64,000 nt of DNA from Terana coerulea. Lineage: Eukaryota; Basidiomycota; Agaricomycetes; Polyporales; Phanerochaetaceae. Made by a program: the position numbers and the translations under genes. This document shows positions 45,547 to 56,842 of this stretch, one piece after another; the stretch's first letter is position 1; each line of letters opens with the position of its first letter. The notes under the pieces are model-generated. The model saw only the letters and a list, made by a program, of their open reading frames with translations. It had not been told where the DNA came from and ran no database searches. The stretch spans positions 310,001 through 374,000 of the forward strand of contig JAKOGH010000051.1 of the NCBI GenBank assembly GCA_024811115.1, in the 5' to 3' direction.

Positions 45547-47189
45547 TCAGCTCGCGCCATCACTCACCCTCTCCCGAACAACCTCCGCGACCCGTTCAAA
45601 CTGTTCCTTAACCTCATCCAAATATTCTTCTGTGTTCTCGTCCTTCATGCGTCCCGCAGGCACGTCGAGCGTGAAGGACGGCCCATATGCTGGGAAGGCC
45701 GAGTGATCTGGGATATCAGAGTCAAGTGGTATAGGCCGCCCAAGCTACATCCCACGAGGAATCAGGTGCCATCCAAGTGACAAGAAGGAAACACATACAG
45801 CGACAGCAGTCACATATGCCCATGCTCGTGCAGCATTGGCAGAATGGTAACCTCCTATATGCCCGAGATGCCATGATCAGACTCGCACAGACCGTGACTT
45901 GTGGAGCGCGCTCACCTCCTCCTAGCAGCAGAGTCTTGCAGCCCCAGTCTCTCACTATCCGGGCGACGCACCACCCGACACCCCCTTCTCCACCCAACGC
46001 CCAGTTCCACACCGCGTACGGGTCCCCAGCAAGCCCGTCCACCCCACACTGCACCACCACGTAGTCTGGCCCGAATGCGTCTTTTATCGTCTCAACGCTC
46101 CCCCATATGCGCGCGAACGTCGCGTTAGACGCGCCCTTCGCAAGCGGGATGGACAGCGTGAATGGGTCAAAGGCTGGGTCGTCTGGGTCGGGGAGGGCAG
46201 CAAGCGGCGAGACCGGGAAGAACCCGGGGGCGGCATGGTGGATCGAGAGAGTGAGAATCTGAGGCGCAGCGGCAGAGGAAGACGGGGAGTAGAAGGCGTG
46301 GGAGACGCCGTCGGAGAAGTGGAGGTCGAGGTCGAGGTACATCACGCGAGGCTTTCTCGTAGTGGCGGGATTGGAGGGTGTGGGTGAGGGGATGCGCGTT
46401 CGTTTCAGCGCGAGGATGGCCAAGACGCAGTCTGCGACGTAGCAGAATCCTGACGCGCTCCCTTTCTGCGCATGGTGCCTGGCCGACGAGAATAGTTAGC
46501 TTATACAAGGTTTTGCGCCGGGTGCAACCATTCCCAGATACGAAGTACGATACATACCTGCCACCGTCCCAGCATATAGCCACATCTGCCTGACCACTCG
46601 ATAGTGCGTTTGCGGCTGTCGTCAAACAACACAGTCAGCATTATCACACAGAAGGAAGGAAGGAGTCGGCGCACCGGTCAGCGTGGCACCTGCAACAAGC
46701 CGGACATACTCAGGCAGCCCACTGAACGTCGGGCAGTCCTACTACGCTTTCATCAGCCTAGGCTCCCATACCGAACGACCTGTCACCACAAAGCGAGAGA
46801 CATACCTCCTCGACACCGAAGCGTGCATAATCTGCCTGCCTGCGATCCTTTGTTACACCTGAAGAGTTGCCGGGATCGAGGATGAACTTCAAGTATTCTT
46901 TAGCGTGGTACATCCCCAGAGCTCTGTCGTCCGCCGGAGTAGGCGGTATCACACGCAGTTCTGCGTATGCGGACCAGCCAGGTGAGAGCAATCTGTAGCT
47001 CTGCACAAGGGCGTGGACGAGCAGCGAGCGGTTCTTGTTTGAGGGGAGCAGCGAAGAGACCTAGAATTCGCGTCCAAGGTTGAACAATATCGAGTCCAGG
47101 ATTTGTTGACCACGTACCTTCGCTAGATTGTTCGAGACGATGTACGCCACTATAGGTTTATGTAACTGTCCTTCAGTGGCTTCATACAT
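45547..47189 (-). CDS. Class I histone deacetylase (HDAC8/Hos1-like)
   Basis: The start is ATG at 47189 (MYEATEGQLHKPIVAYIVSN). The fold can be followed over several exons: YHAKEYLKFIL, CPTFSGLPEYVRLVAGATLT, then the active site WDGGRHHAQKGSASGFCYVA (both catalytic His), VMYLDLDLHFSDGVSHAFY (zinc Asp and His), LSIHHAAPGFFP, QCGVDGLAGDP (third zinc ligand), and GGGGYHSANAARAWAYVTAV with the catalytic Tyr. The C-terminus is acidic and ends VSDGAS. All known catalytic residues are in place, so an active Zn-dependent deacetylase acting on acetyl-lysine is expected. The length, about 390 residues, is close to HDAC8, without the long tail of Rpd3. Confidence 0.88.
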
Positions 47190-47588
47190 ACTGTAGCTAG
47201 TGCATATGTGGAATGGTTCAACTTGAGGTCATAATCAAAGCGAAAGAGGCGGCGCTTGCATCCACCCCCTCACGCGCACGCACGCCAGCGCTAGCGCACG
47301 CCAGAGCCTAGAGGTAAAATCTCGAGGAGTACTCCGGCCGCAAAGATATCATAAGTGAGCATGTTGTACAGATGTTGGTATACTCCATGCAGATACGTCT
47401 GCGATATACATTAGTCATGTAAGAGTCCAAAGCGTTGTCAATGTGAAGTGAAAGATGTAAAAGCGGAAGGTATTGAAGGTATCTCTTGAGCCCATCTAAT
47501 TGAAGGCGGGGTTATCTTGTGCAAATTCTAGGTCCGAAACGTGCGCCTGCTACCTCTAGCAAACCCCTTGACCTATGTATGCTGTCGC

Positions 47589-49423
47589 TCACAGCCTGTG
47601 CCAAGTCAGCTCTCCAGGCTTACCCACAGGCCTGTACAGTTTCCCGCCTTCCTCCTCGCCTTCCTCCGGCTTGCGCTTGTTCTTCCCGCCTCGCATCTTC
47701 ATCTTCTGCTTCTCGTCCTCCTCGTCCTTGAACATCTCATCGTATGTCACCTTCCCGCCGTGACCGCTCGGCCCACTGAGGAACTCCGTCGTCGCCCGCA
47801 CGGCCTTGCTAATCACGGCGCCCGCAGCGCACGACAGGCCGGTGAGCTTGTTGATGGTATTGGGCAGGATGAGGAAGACGTCGGAGAAGGACGGATGCGT
47901 CGCGCCCCGATAGAGAACACTTGTAGTTCGGTCGTGGCCGTGTGCGCAATCTGGTCCGAAAAGATGGCGTATTCGCGGCCGACCGTGAACTCCTCCGAGT
48001 TGACCACAAGCAGAGGGTGGGGAAGAGAGGACTTCCATGGCGCCAGACGTTGAACCGCAGGGTCAAACACAACAACCGACCGATAGTCAATTGTCTGCTT
48101 CGAAGACGCAGCAAGCTGTTATCAACGGCTCGTCAGTAAACGTTCTTCGGCTATGCGCACAGTCCAAGATACTAACTGCTGCACTTCCACCCAGCGAATG
48201 CCCTGCCATCACGGGCCTCTCAGCATCTACACAGCTCCATTTCTCCCAGTCCAGCTCCGGCCCATTCTGTTGATAGGTATTCAGAGACTCTCCTCTGGAT
48301 AGCTTCCGGACGAGCTCAATGGCACCCTCCATTTCCGCAACTCGGCACTTTATTTGTTCGTGGCGAAGTGTGGTGTCATCTGTTGGTTGCTCGGGGAGAT
48401 CTGGCCAGCTAATGTGATCTGGTGTGAGCACAACGCATTTACGATCAGAGAGACCACGTACTGGAGATCACTCCACTGCACCCAATCCACAATAGTTGTT
48501 GTTCCATCCGCGGCTGCGATGGTCGAGCTGGGACTTGTTCCGTCTCTGTGTTCCAGCACTGCGACGACAAACCCCCTGCTCGCCATCTCGCCGCAGAACG
48601 CGCTGTACATCAACCGCGAGCAGCCCACACCGTGGCTGAATATCATCACGGGCCATTTTCCATCTTTGTGCAGCGAGCCTGGAACGGGCAAGGTTGGCGG
48701 TTGCAGAATCGGCGCGTCTTTGCTTGCGGGGAAGGTTGTGCCGTGGATAGCAGCGGCGGCAGCTGGGTATGCGACCATGCGATACCAGAAGTTGGGCGTC
48801 CGTTTGGCCATCTTCAAAAAGCCGTCAATAGTCTGGGAAAGTCTGCGAACAGAAAGGTGGCATGCTATAGTCAGCATTTGTTCAGTACGACGTATGCAAC
48901 TGCAGCGAACGCGCAGGTGGTGAAAGCGAAAGAAAGACAGCGAGAAATACGCAGTAAGGCAGAAGGCGGATTCAAAGAAAACGCAATCAAGAACTCAAAG
49001 TACTCACTTGGGAAACCAGACGACAGGCTTTGGCTTGTCCTGCTTCTCGCACGGATAGAACAGCGAGAACATGATGCTCTCCAACGCAATCCCGGACTTC
49101 GACGAATCGGCGAGCTTCTTGTGCGTGAATGTCCCAAATGTCTGCCTCGGCACAGGGATGTCAAAGTCGCACACGCCGACTTCGTGTGGGCCAGTATATT
49201 TGGGCAGTGTCCTGGAGAGCAAGGCTCCGAGAGGTGTCCGACGGGGGATTTCATGGAGTACGGGAGGCTCGGGCTGGCCTAGGATAACGGTTTTCGTCGT
49301 TTTATGCGGCATCGAGTCTGAGCGATGCAGACCCGATGGTGCACGCTCGAGAGATGGAGAGCCCTCCGTCGTTGGTGAAGGCAAATCCGGGTCGGATGGC
49401 GACTTAGACAAGACGGGTTTCAT
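47589..49423 (-). CDS. PAF-acetylhydrolase-like serine lipase
   Basis: The start is ATG at 49423. An N-terminal Ser/Pro-rich segment is followed by [20 protein letters not shown] and [15 protein letters not shown], as in plasma-type and type II platelet-activating-factor acetylhydrolases. The oxyanion region is [20 protein letters not shown], then [10 protein letters not shown]; the nucleophile elbow is [10 protein letters not shown] (Gly-His-Ser-x-Gly); the acid lies in [13 protein letters not shown]; and the catalytic His in [12 protein letters not shown]. These enzymes hydrolyse short or oxidised sn-2 acyl chains of phospholipids. There is no signal peptide. The C-tail is highly charged ([19 protein letters not shown]). 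Four to five short introns. Confidence 0.85.
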
Positions 49424-49940
49424 GATGGGTGAAGCGTTGGTCGTCGAGTATTTAGGAGTGTATATCGTGCGGAGGGTCTTGACGGTTGTGTATGGATACG
49501 TCGTCGTCGTCGGTATGAGAAGCCATGGTTGGTCGTGGGCCTTTTATGCTTTGTTCCGAGTCCGCTCCTCCTGCAACACGGCTTGGTCGCGCTGGAAGAC
49601 GGACCTGACAGTGACGTCACACCTGCTGTCCGCACAAATCCTTGAGCGCTTACACACTGAGTGCGAAATGGTGCGCAGACTGGTACTGGGAGAAAAATAT
49701 GGGAAGTGGCGTGGAAATATGTACGAGAGATAGTACTTAACGGGCCCTGATACATCCACGATATGTTGGCAAATAATGTGGGTCAATCACTGGCACATGG
49801 GCTCGTAGGCCAGCAGGTGCATTGCTGCGTGAGTAGAAAATATGCTGCCTTTGTGACCCCATAAGGTTAGAGGTAACACCTTGTATAGCTATTAATGTAA
49901 CAGGTCTGCACGCCGCCCTTGCCCGTGTCGAATCACCACA

Positions 49941-52900
49941 TCAAATTTCTCCCGCAAGAGCACCAGTATGAGGAAGGTGGGCAGTAAGCAACCATACAAT
50001 ATCCGTCTTCGTCACTAGGCCAGTCAGCTTCCCCGCTTGCGAGAACAGTACATGGCGAAGATTCTGTCCAGGACTCAGTTTTATTGTAGACGCAGGAAAC
50101 ATAGGGGTGTGGCTCACCATCTTCTGGAACATGTTCACGACAAGCTGCAAGGGGACCTCTTTTCGCAGCTGGAGCAAGGCCTCTTCGAGGAGTGGTGCAA
50201 GGTTCACTAGCTCTGAGTCATTCATCGCACTGTCTCTGCTGAAGGTCCACCGTTGGCCTTCTACTAAAGCGCCCTCGCTTTCGTCCGCAACCAAACGTTC
50301 TATGATGTAATAGTCAGCTCATGATCTTAACAGAGACGACAAGACCTATGAGCATACCAAGGTGTGGTCTAATCTTCTCTCGCACCACAAACCCCACAAG
50401 TGTCTCTCCGTCATCCTTCACCACAGGGAATCCATGATATCTCTGCCCCTTCATGTCTCTCAACAGCTCGCCAACCGTCATGCTCTGATCATCTCGAATG
50501 ACGACCACATCTGAAACAGATTTCATAATCTGCGCCGCTGTCTGTCCTTTGTCGCGGAATTCCGAAGGCGGGAGCCACGGGTACTGACGCATGGCGATCC
50601 AGACAGAGTAGATACCGTCTTTACCCAAAGCGTCGGCAATCCATTTAGAAACAACAACGGAAACCATGATAGGTAGGACGTGGGAAAGTGCACCAGTGAG
50701 CTCGAACATGATTACGACCAGCGACACTAAGATGCCAACGTGAGCGACGATGGTTGATTTGTACGATCAACGACTTACCAGTCATTCGCGTTACACCACC
50801 TAACATGGCCGTTGCACCAACCACGGAGTAGAAAGCGGGGGAGATACACCGAACGGTGGGATCAGGGGGACATGAAGCGAACATGTAAGCAGATGGGTAT
50901 GCTCGCTGTAGGCCTTGCCTGCCAAATGCTGTCAGCTATTCTCGTGGAGAGTTTTGGGGCACTCACATAAAGAGACCCATAGCTCGCCCCAAGCATGCTC
51001 CGATTGCTATGGTAGGCAGAAAAATACCCGCTGGTATCTGATAGTGATCATAATGAGTCTGTTACAGTACAGATGGTTAACGCATGACTCACCATCATGC
51101 CGAAAGTCCATGCTGTGAGAAGGACCTTCGTAACTGCTGTTAAGACAAGCAGGAAAATATTGCGCCACAGTGCGGTCGGGCTGCTCTTTATCAAGACAGA
51201 CACTGTGCGTACTCAAGACAGCTTACTCACTTGCAAAGTCCATGATAGTCGCCCTTTGTTGCATCACATTCCTGGAAGAGGTTTGCCACCAGCTCTGAAG
51301 TCTGCACTCTAAGGAAGACGACCTATGTCAATCATGGGATGTCACTATTACCACTTCATTCTGTTCAGTGCAATGGACATACCAAGTAGCTTATGGCACC
51401 CGTAAATGCCGTAAAAGCGATAACCTCGAGTACGGGGAATTCCCGTAGATGATTCCTCCTGTACACAGCGATTGCAGCATTAAGTCGAATGAGGAGAGAG
51501 CCACCGATACCTCCAATAGCAGCCAGGAAGAACCAAGGAATCTTCACATACGATATGAGTCCTTCCGTCGATGCATACTATGGTACGCAACATACCAGTT
51601 CGAATGCCCGCCATGTGTCGCTGACGCCTGACACTTGAAACAAGACGAGCTTCGACGTCCCGAACGGGTCAACGTACTGCAACGATACTGCAGCAATGAC
51701 ACTTGTGACGAATCCTCGCCACATCACGTCATTCTCGTTGCTGAAAGCGAAGGTGTCAAGTTCCTCAAGGCCAAAGAGTACTCCGCCAAGTGGACTACCG
51801 AAGGCGACTGAGACTCCAGCTGCAGCTGCAGCCGCTAGTAATTTCCGTTTCTGGGCTGTCTTAGAGTTTAACAGACAAGCAGATGAAGCGACGCAGTGCT
51901 ACCCACATTCGTTGTGTTTGAGCTTGAAGAGGCGAGAGAGCAGATGGGCCAGACAGCACGCGACATGCACTAACGGACCCTCCTTGCCCAAGGATAGTCC
52001 TGATGCTACAGCGAGTGCCAGTCCCAGCGCTTTGATCAGAAGAGTCCACGGGCCGAGAAAGGCGTCGAAGACATATCCTCTCAGTATCTGTAGATTAAAC
52101 TATTGGGATGTTGACTGCATTGGAAGTTTCAATGCACGTACAGCTTTTATCTCGGGAACTGGTTGCAGTCAATGTCAGTCTGACTCTACTCAGGGAAGTA
52201 GAGTGGGACGCACTTCCAGTATGAAATGCACTAAAGTAAGTATCAGCACAGATATCAGGTAGATGTGCGGGAAGAACATGACTCACTATGGGGCATATGT
52301 GACTACCAAGGTCGCAGCACTTGCAGCAAACATGACCTAATATAATGAAGTAGGTGAGTACGTTCCAAGGGGATTCACCTCCGACGTCTACCCACAGCTA
52401 AAGCAATGTACAGCCATGATTGCAGTAGTGATTGTCCCAGAATTGATTGTATTCCGAAGTATTCGCTCCAGGTTTGCCATTCTCTACAGACTTCCCCAGC
52501 TAATGTAACATGATCAGATATTGCTTTCTCCGTACGAATCCACGACTTACCATCAAGACCACTACAGCACGCGACTTGATTATAGAAGAACCCATAAGCG
52601 CAACGGCCCTCGCGCAAGTCTCCTAACCTAGGCCAGAGTTGACGACTGTTAGATGCATCCGTTGTTGACCTGCAGGGTACTCACCACCTGACCAACACAT
52701 CCAACCAAGCCCCCAGCACTCCGATACCCATGCCCGTCAAAATTATGACCAGCCATATCCTGCTCGAGTCTAACACCGGTAGCAGGCCACGCAAGCCGCG
52801 TTGGGAGTGCAATATTCGTTTCCGCTCGCGCTCAGCGGCTTCTTCGCGATGCCAGTCTATAGTGGTGTGTTCAGCGTACCGTATTGATGCGCCTAGGTTC

Positions 52901-53113
52901 AAAGAGCTTGAGGATTGAAGGTAGTTTCCGCGTTCGAGCAGCTCGAAAGATGAGGATGCAGACACGGACGAGTCGGCGGGGTGCCCGTCGGATCCGTCAT
53001 GGTATGCAGGTGTATCTGGTTTGAACCATGGCGTGTGATTCGTGCGGGTATCAGAGTCTCTGAGACGTGTAAGCAGAGTTAGTGCCGGGTATGAAGCTAA
53101 ATACGCACTGCAT
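49941..53113 (-). CDS. CLC-type voltage-gated chloride channel or Cl-/H+ exchanger
   Basis: A multi-exon gene of more than 12 exons. Start ATG at 53113 on a 5 nt coding exon (ATGCA). The cytosolic N-terminus has an acidic/aromatic stretch, then helix B ([20 protein letters not shown]). The filter is YAFHTGIPEIKA, encoded by two 17 nt exons (52214-52230 and 52142-52158); the second filter motif is [15 protein letters not shown] with the gating Glu; [12 protein letters not shown] carries the Glu used as internal proton site in exchangers. The C-terminal CBS pair is clear ([20 protein letters not shown] with [20 protein letters not shown], and [20 protein letters not shown] with LVTKTDIV). Related fungal proteins act in Golgi or vacuolar ion balance. 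Confidence 0.88.
52142..52158 (-). other. 17 nt micro-exon of the CLC gene (second filter half)
   Basis: TTCCCGAGATAAAAGCT lies between AACCAG and GTACGT and encodes I-P-E-I-K-A, completing the first selectivity-filter motif. Confidence 0.7.
52214..52230 (-). other. 17 nt micro-exon of the CLC gene (first filter half)
   Basis: TGCATTTCATACTGGAA lies between TTTAG and GTGCGT and encodes A-F-H-T-G in phase with the flanking exons (TA|T...A|TT). Confidence 0.7.
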
Positions 53114-53639
53114 GCCTGCAGTCCCTGGTCGTTGATGAGTCCGTGCGTATGTTCGCGTCAGGTACAAGCCCGCAGCTTCCTCGGGCACAAATCACGGACG
53201 GCGTTCTTCTACAAGTTCTCCAAAGGAAAATAAGCGTAATGTAGAAAATGATATTCGTGGTATAGGTATGGTTAAGTAGGTAGCCTTGGAATGTCGAGCA
53301 TGAAGGTCGTGATCGCAGGAAGCAGCAGACGTGAAAGAGAGGCGCCTGCTTCCCCGACCTTGTCTCCTACCGTCATGTTCACTGTCGTACCATGACTAAC
53401 CCCCGCTGCGCACATCCTGTGGGTACGGAAGCCAATCACTACTTTTGGATCAGCCGTGCTCGAGCTCATTTTGTTTGGATTTCAGGTAAGGTAGAATGCC
53501 TTGAGCTCACAACGCTCGTGTCACTCGCCGGATACTAGGACTGCGTCGAGTTCATTTGGACTCCCAGACTGCAAAGGTAATTGTAGAGATTCACAACCTA
53601 TACCAAACATGATTTATGGTCCATGCATATCACCAACCC

Positions 53640-55254
53640 CCAGCGCCCCTAACTTGTATGTCCCGGCACTTGCGCAGATACTCCCTCGTCTCTCCTACAA
53701 GCCACTCCTGCCGCTCAGCCCCTTCAACCTCGTCCTTTGCGTCTTTCTCCTGGAAGAATGAGGTAACGCAGACCTTCGCGATTGAGCAAAGAGGTCTTCC
53801 AGGATCCATGTGAGCCGTGGACCTGTCATCTCGATGGCGGGCTCGGAGTTCACCTCAAGCAGGCTGACGTGGAACCTCCGAGAATCCGTCGGTTGTGGGT
53901 GATGGGTAACCAAGAAGTCGATTCCAAAGAGTTCGAATGCATTGGGTAAAGCCTGCAGCGCTTCAGTAACACATACTAAATTGTCTCGGTACGCTATGAC
54001 TCTTACTTGGAAGTGAACGCTCATTCCTAATGCTGCTTGAAATGTCTCACCAAGAAGCGTTGCGACTTGGTCTTGGATGTCCGTTAGGTCTTCAGCAGTT
54101 ACATGGTTGAGCGTCCCGTTGGTATCGCTGACTATGTTACACCCTTCGAGCTCGTCCAACAGCCTGACGAACTGCTCGCCCTTATCCGTTTGCAAGCAGG
54201 TGTTGGTCAGGTGGGCAGCAAGGTCAATTCCAACGTTTTCGTCCGAGGTGGGGTGCTGGTATGCAACTGAGGAGAAGAGAGCTAATATTCGTGTATATAG
54301 ATACACCGAGAGAGCTCCGGAGGCAACGCAATACGCTCTTAGATGGAACTAGAATGTATGTAAATTCGATGTCATTCGCTCAAGCGATACTCTAAACTTA
54401 CCTTGTGTCCGTGAAGGTTGTTAGGATCCGCTTTTGAAGGCTGGCCGTTCAATGGAACCTGGCTGGGATCAAGGAGCAGAGGATCTGAAAGGTATTCCTG
54501 AATATGCGTGCATGTGTTAATGTGTACGCGGCACAAGGTGCATTCGCTTCACCTGGATCACGAAATGTCGAAGCTGGGAAGTGGCAATGCGGGTATCATT
54601 TTCATCCTCATCGCTGGCTTCCTCCTCTTCGTCTTCCTCGTCGCTCTCAAACTCTTCGAAGATGCTCTCAAGCTCCTCTTTTGTGTGGAACAATCGCACT
54701 CCGTTTCCGCGGTCGGCCATGCTGGGCTTCAGTATCATCCATTTCTCCCCTTTGTCAAGCTCGTCGCCCAGATCCCAAAGATCGTCGGCCCACATCTCAT
54801 CTAGTTCGTCCAAGAAACGTAGCTCCAGCTCCCATGTCCTAGGTACTCCGTCCTTCAGGGGGGAATCTGGATTTTTGACACAGTGGCGGTAAGCACTGCG
54901 GGATAGAAAGTGCTTCCTGATCAGGGCTTTCCGAATAGTGTATGTGCAAGTCAAAACTCTTGTCGAAGACCGGTGGTTGTGCGTTAGCTCGTGGTCGATG
55001 TCGTCGTATGTGGCCCATTGAAGGATGTTACAGTTCATGAGGTCTTCTGGTGCCTCCGGTAGAGATGCAACGATCTGAGGTGCAGGTTCGAGTTTGCTGA
55101 GTGCATTCTTTGACGAGACGTTCTGTAAGGGGTGCGGAAGGCCAGAAGACGAATGCCGTGATTTCAGGAAGTGGGAGACATGATCGTCGCGGAGAAGTTT
55201 GCTAGAGAGCTCCGGGCAGATGGGCCGCGGGGCGATCGCTCCAGCGCCAATCAT
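53640..55254 (-). CDS. Tubulin-tyrosine ligase-like protein
   Basis: ATG at 55254 (MIGAGAIAPRPICPELSSKL); the open frame extends further upstream without another ATG. Signature parts of the ATP-grasp fold: KWMILKPSMADRGNGVRLF (ATP-binding Lys and glycine loop), HLRAYCVASGALSVYLYTR, IDLAAHLTNTCLQ, and LFGIDFLVTHHP with VSLLEVNSEPAIEMTG (metal-binding Glu/Asn). A Glu/Asp-rich insertion (about residues 210-235) separates two core parts. The family adds Tyr or Glu to tubulin or other proteins; yeast Pby1 is a P-body member. In the annotated frame the end is at 53695, but a one-base shift near 53784 would continue into a family-like end (IAKVCVTSFFQEKDAK) closing at about 53640. Confidence 0.8.
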
Positions 55255-55271
55255 ATCAGCTTTGTGGCGTT

Positions 55272-56584
55272 TTGAGGCCACGAGGCCAGCTTTCGCGTTC
55301 CGACGGCACGGCGAACAGCGACTTTGGCAACCTCCATCTTCTGCCGTCGGCGTCCCAGGCTACCAGGCATTTCCAAGGATGGGGCAGCAACTACATCTTC
55401 ACGCTGCAACCGACGTTCACGCAGGGCCTCATCCTAGGCCAGGCCTCCATCCTTCTGCTCATCCTGGTCATCCTCAAGTACCTCTTCTTCGACTCTGTCA
55501 CGGAAGGCAAGCCGCACAAGACTGCATCCTACCAACCTCGCATTGTGAGAGACGATGAAGAGCCCTTAGCGACGCCCGACCTGGGGCTGAAGACGGAAGG
55601 AGAGAAAGGGTTTGGGGAGGGAAGCGGAGTGGAGAGCGCAGGCTGGCTGAACATCCTACTGCACCAGGTGCGGCGCGTCCCTTCACTCGGCCTACGCTCC
55701 TGCTCAATTTTCTTGAAGGTCTTGGACTCGTATCGCGTGAAACTACGGGATGGGCTGTCAGGATTAGATGGTGATGAGGCAGCACGAAAACGAGTGGAAG
55801 AGTTTGCGAACCAGTTCCGGCCACCGGGGTTCCTCGTACGTCTCCCCCACATTACGCCGCGTTGTGAACTGACCATGCACAGGAACCCATCAAAGTGCAT
55901 TCTGTCGACCTTGGCGTCTCTGCGCCTCGCCTGTACCGCGCACGTCCACGATCCCTGAACACACCGCTCTCTGACCCAGTACGTCCGATCTGCAGTTCTT
56001 TCAAAACAGAGAAATTGACGTGCCAATGCGTCCTGCTCACAACGATCCCACAGCAAATAGAAGTCGACCTGCACTACACCGACACACTCTCTATATCGTT
56101 CTCGACCTCAGTGCTACTGAACTACCCGTTCCCTTCTTTTGCAAGGCTACCAATATCCCTCACGATATCTTTGTCGGTGTTTTCAGCGAGGGTGCGTTTG
56201 TGGCCTATACGATTACTTCTAAATGGCTCAAAGCATTGTATCGAAGGCACTCATCACTCCTCCTAACCCGCACACACCACACCCTACCGTGACCTTCCAA
56301 CTCCCTTCTCCCCAGACTGACTTGGTTCTCGACCTCAAAACTACGTCGCTCTTGGGCAGCCGAGCGAAGCTTGCAGACGTGCCAAAACTTCATGAGCTCA
56401 TTACGCATCAGGTATGTAATTGGCCGACTGTTGCATGCCAGCATCTCATTCCCACCTACTTCTGCAGATACGGCGAGCGATTGTGGAGAAAGGCACTTTC
56501 AGAGTAGTGCTTCCTGGCCTAGCAAGCGTGGAGGAAGTCAAAGAGGACGTGAAACGCGAAATTGCTGAAAGTCAAATCGACTGA
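55272..56584 (+). CDS. MMM1: Maintenance of mitochondrial morphology protein 1 (ERMES subunit)
   Basis: The open frame begins with a single membrane anchor (FTQGLILGQASILLLILVIL, about 55400-55475), then a linker and an SMP lipid-transfer domain: RVEEFANQFRPPGFL, IKVHSVDLGVSAPRLYRARP, IEVDLHYTDTLSISFSTSVL, TDLVLDLKTTSLLGSRAKLA and VPKLHELITHQIRRAIVEKG. Six or so exons; stop at 56584. MMM1 is the ER-anchored subunit of the ER-mitochondria encounter structure and moves phospholipids with Mdm12 and Mdm34. Oddity: the frame containing the anchor is open from about 55206 but has no ATG before the anchor, so the true start is on an upstream exon or the frame is disturbed. It faces the tubulin-ligase gene head to head. 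Confidence 0.88.
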
Positions 56585-56842
56585 TAGGGCACCTTTCTCT
56601 ATGGACTATCTATCGCTAACTGCTATAGTATGAGCACCTGGAGGCCTCGGACTAGACCTATTTATGGACTAGTATATCTCATTGGTTATGATGTTTTACG
56701 AAATACCTTACGACCCTCCGTGTATATTTCTTGGTTTTTACAGCTCAATGTAATCTTACCTACCATGCCACGGCCTGCACCACTCGCTTCTCACAATAAG
56801 TCATTTTCGCTTTGATGGCGGTAGAATGAGTAGTAGAATGAT

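Noticed and set aside
47200..47588. Kinase-like phrase (YDIFAAGVLLEIL) on the minus strand near 47330-47370
   Set aside because: It resembles the end of a protein kinase domain, but nothing before or after it continues the fold, and it lies in a short gap between two well-defined genes.
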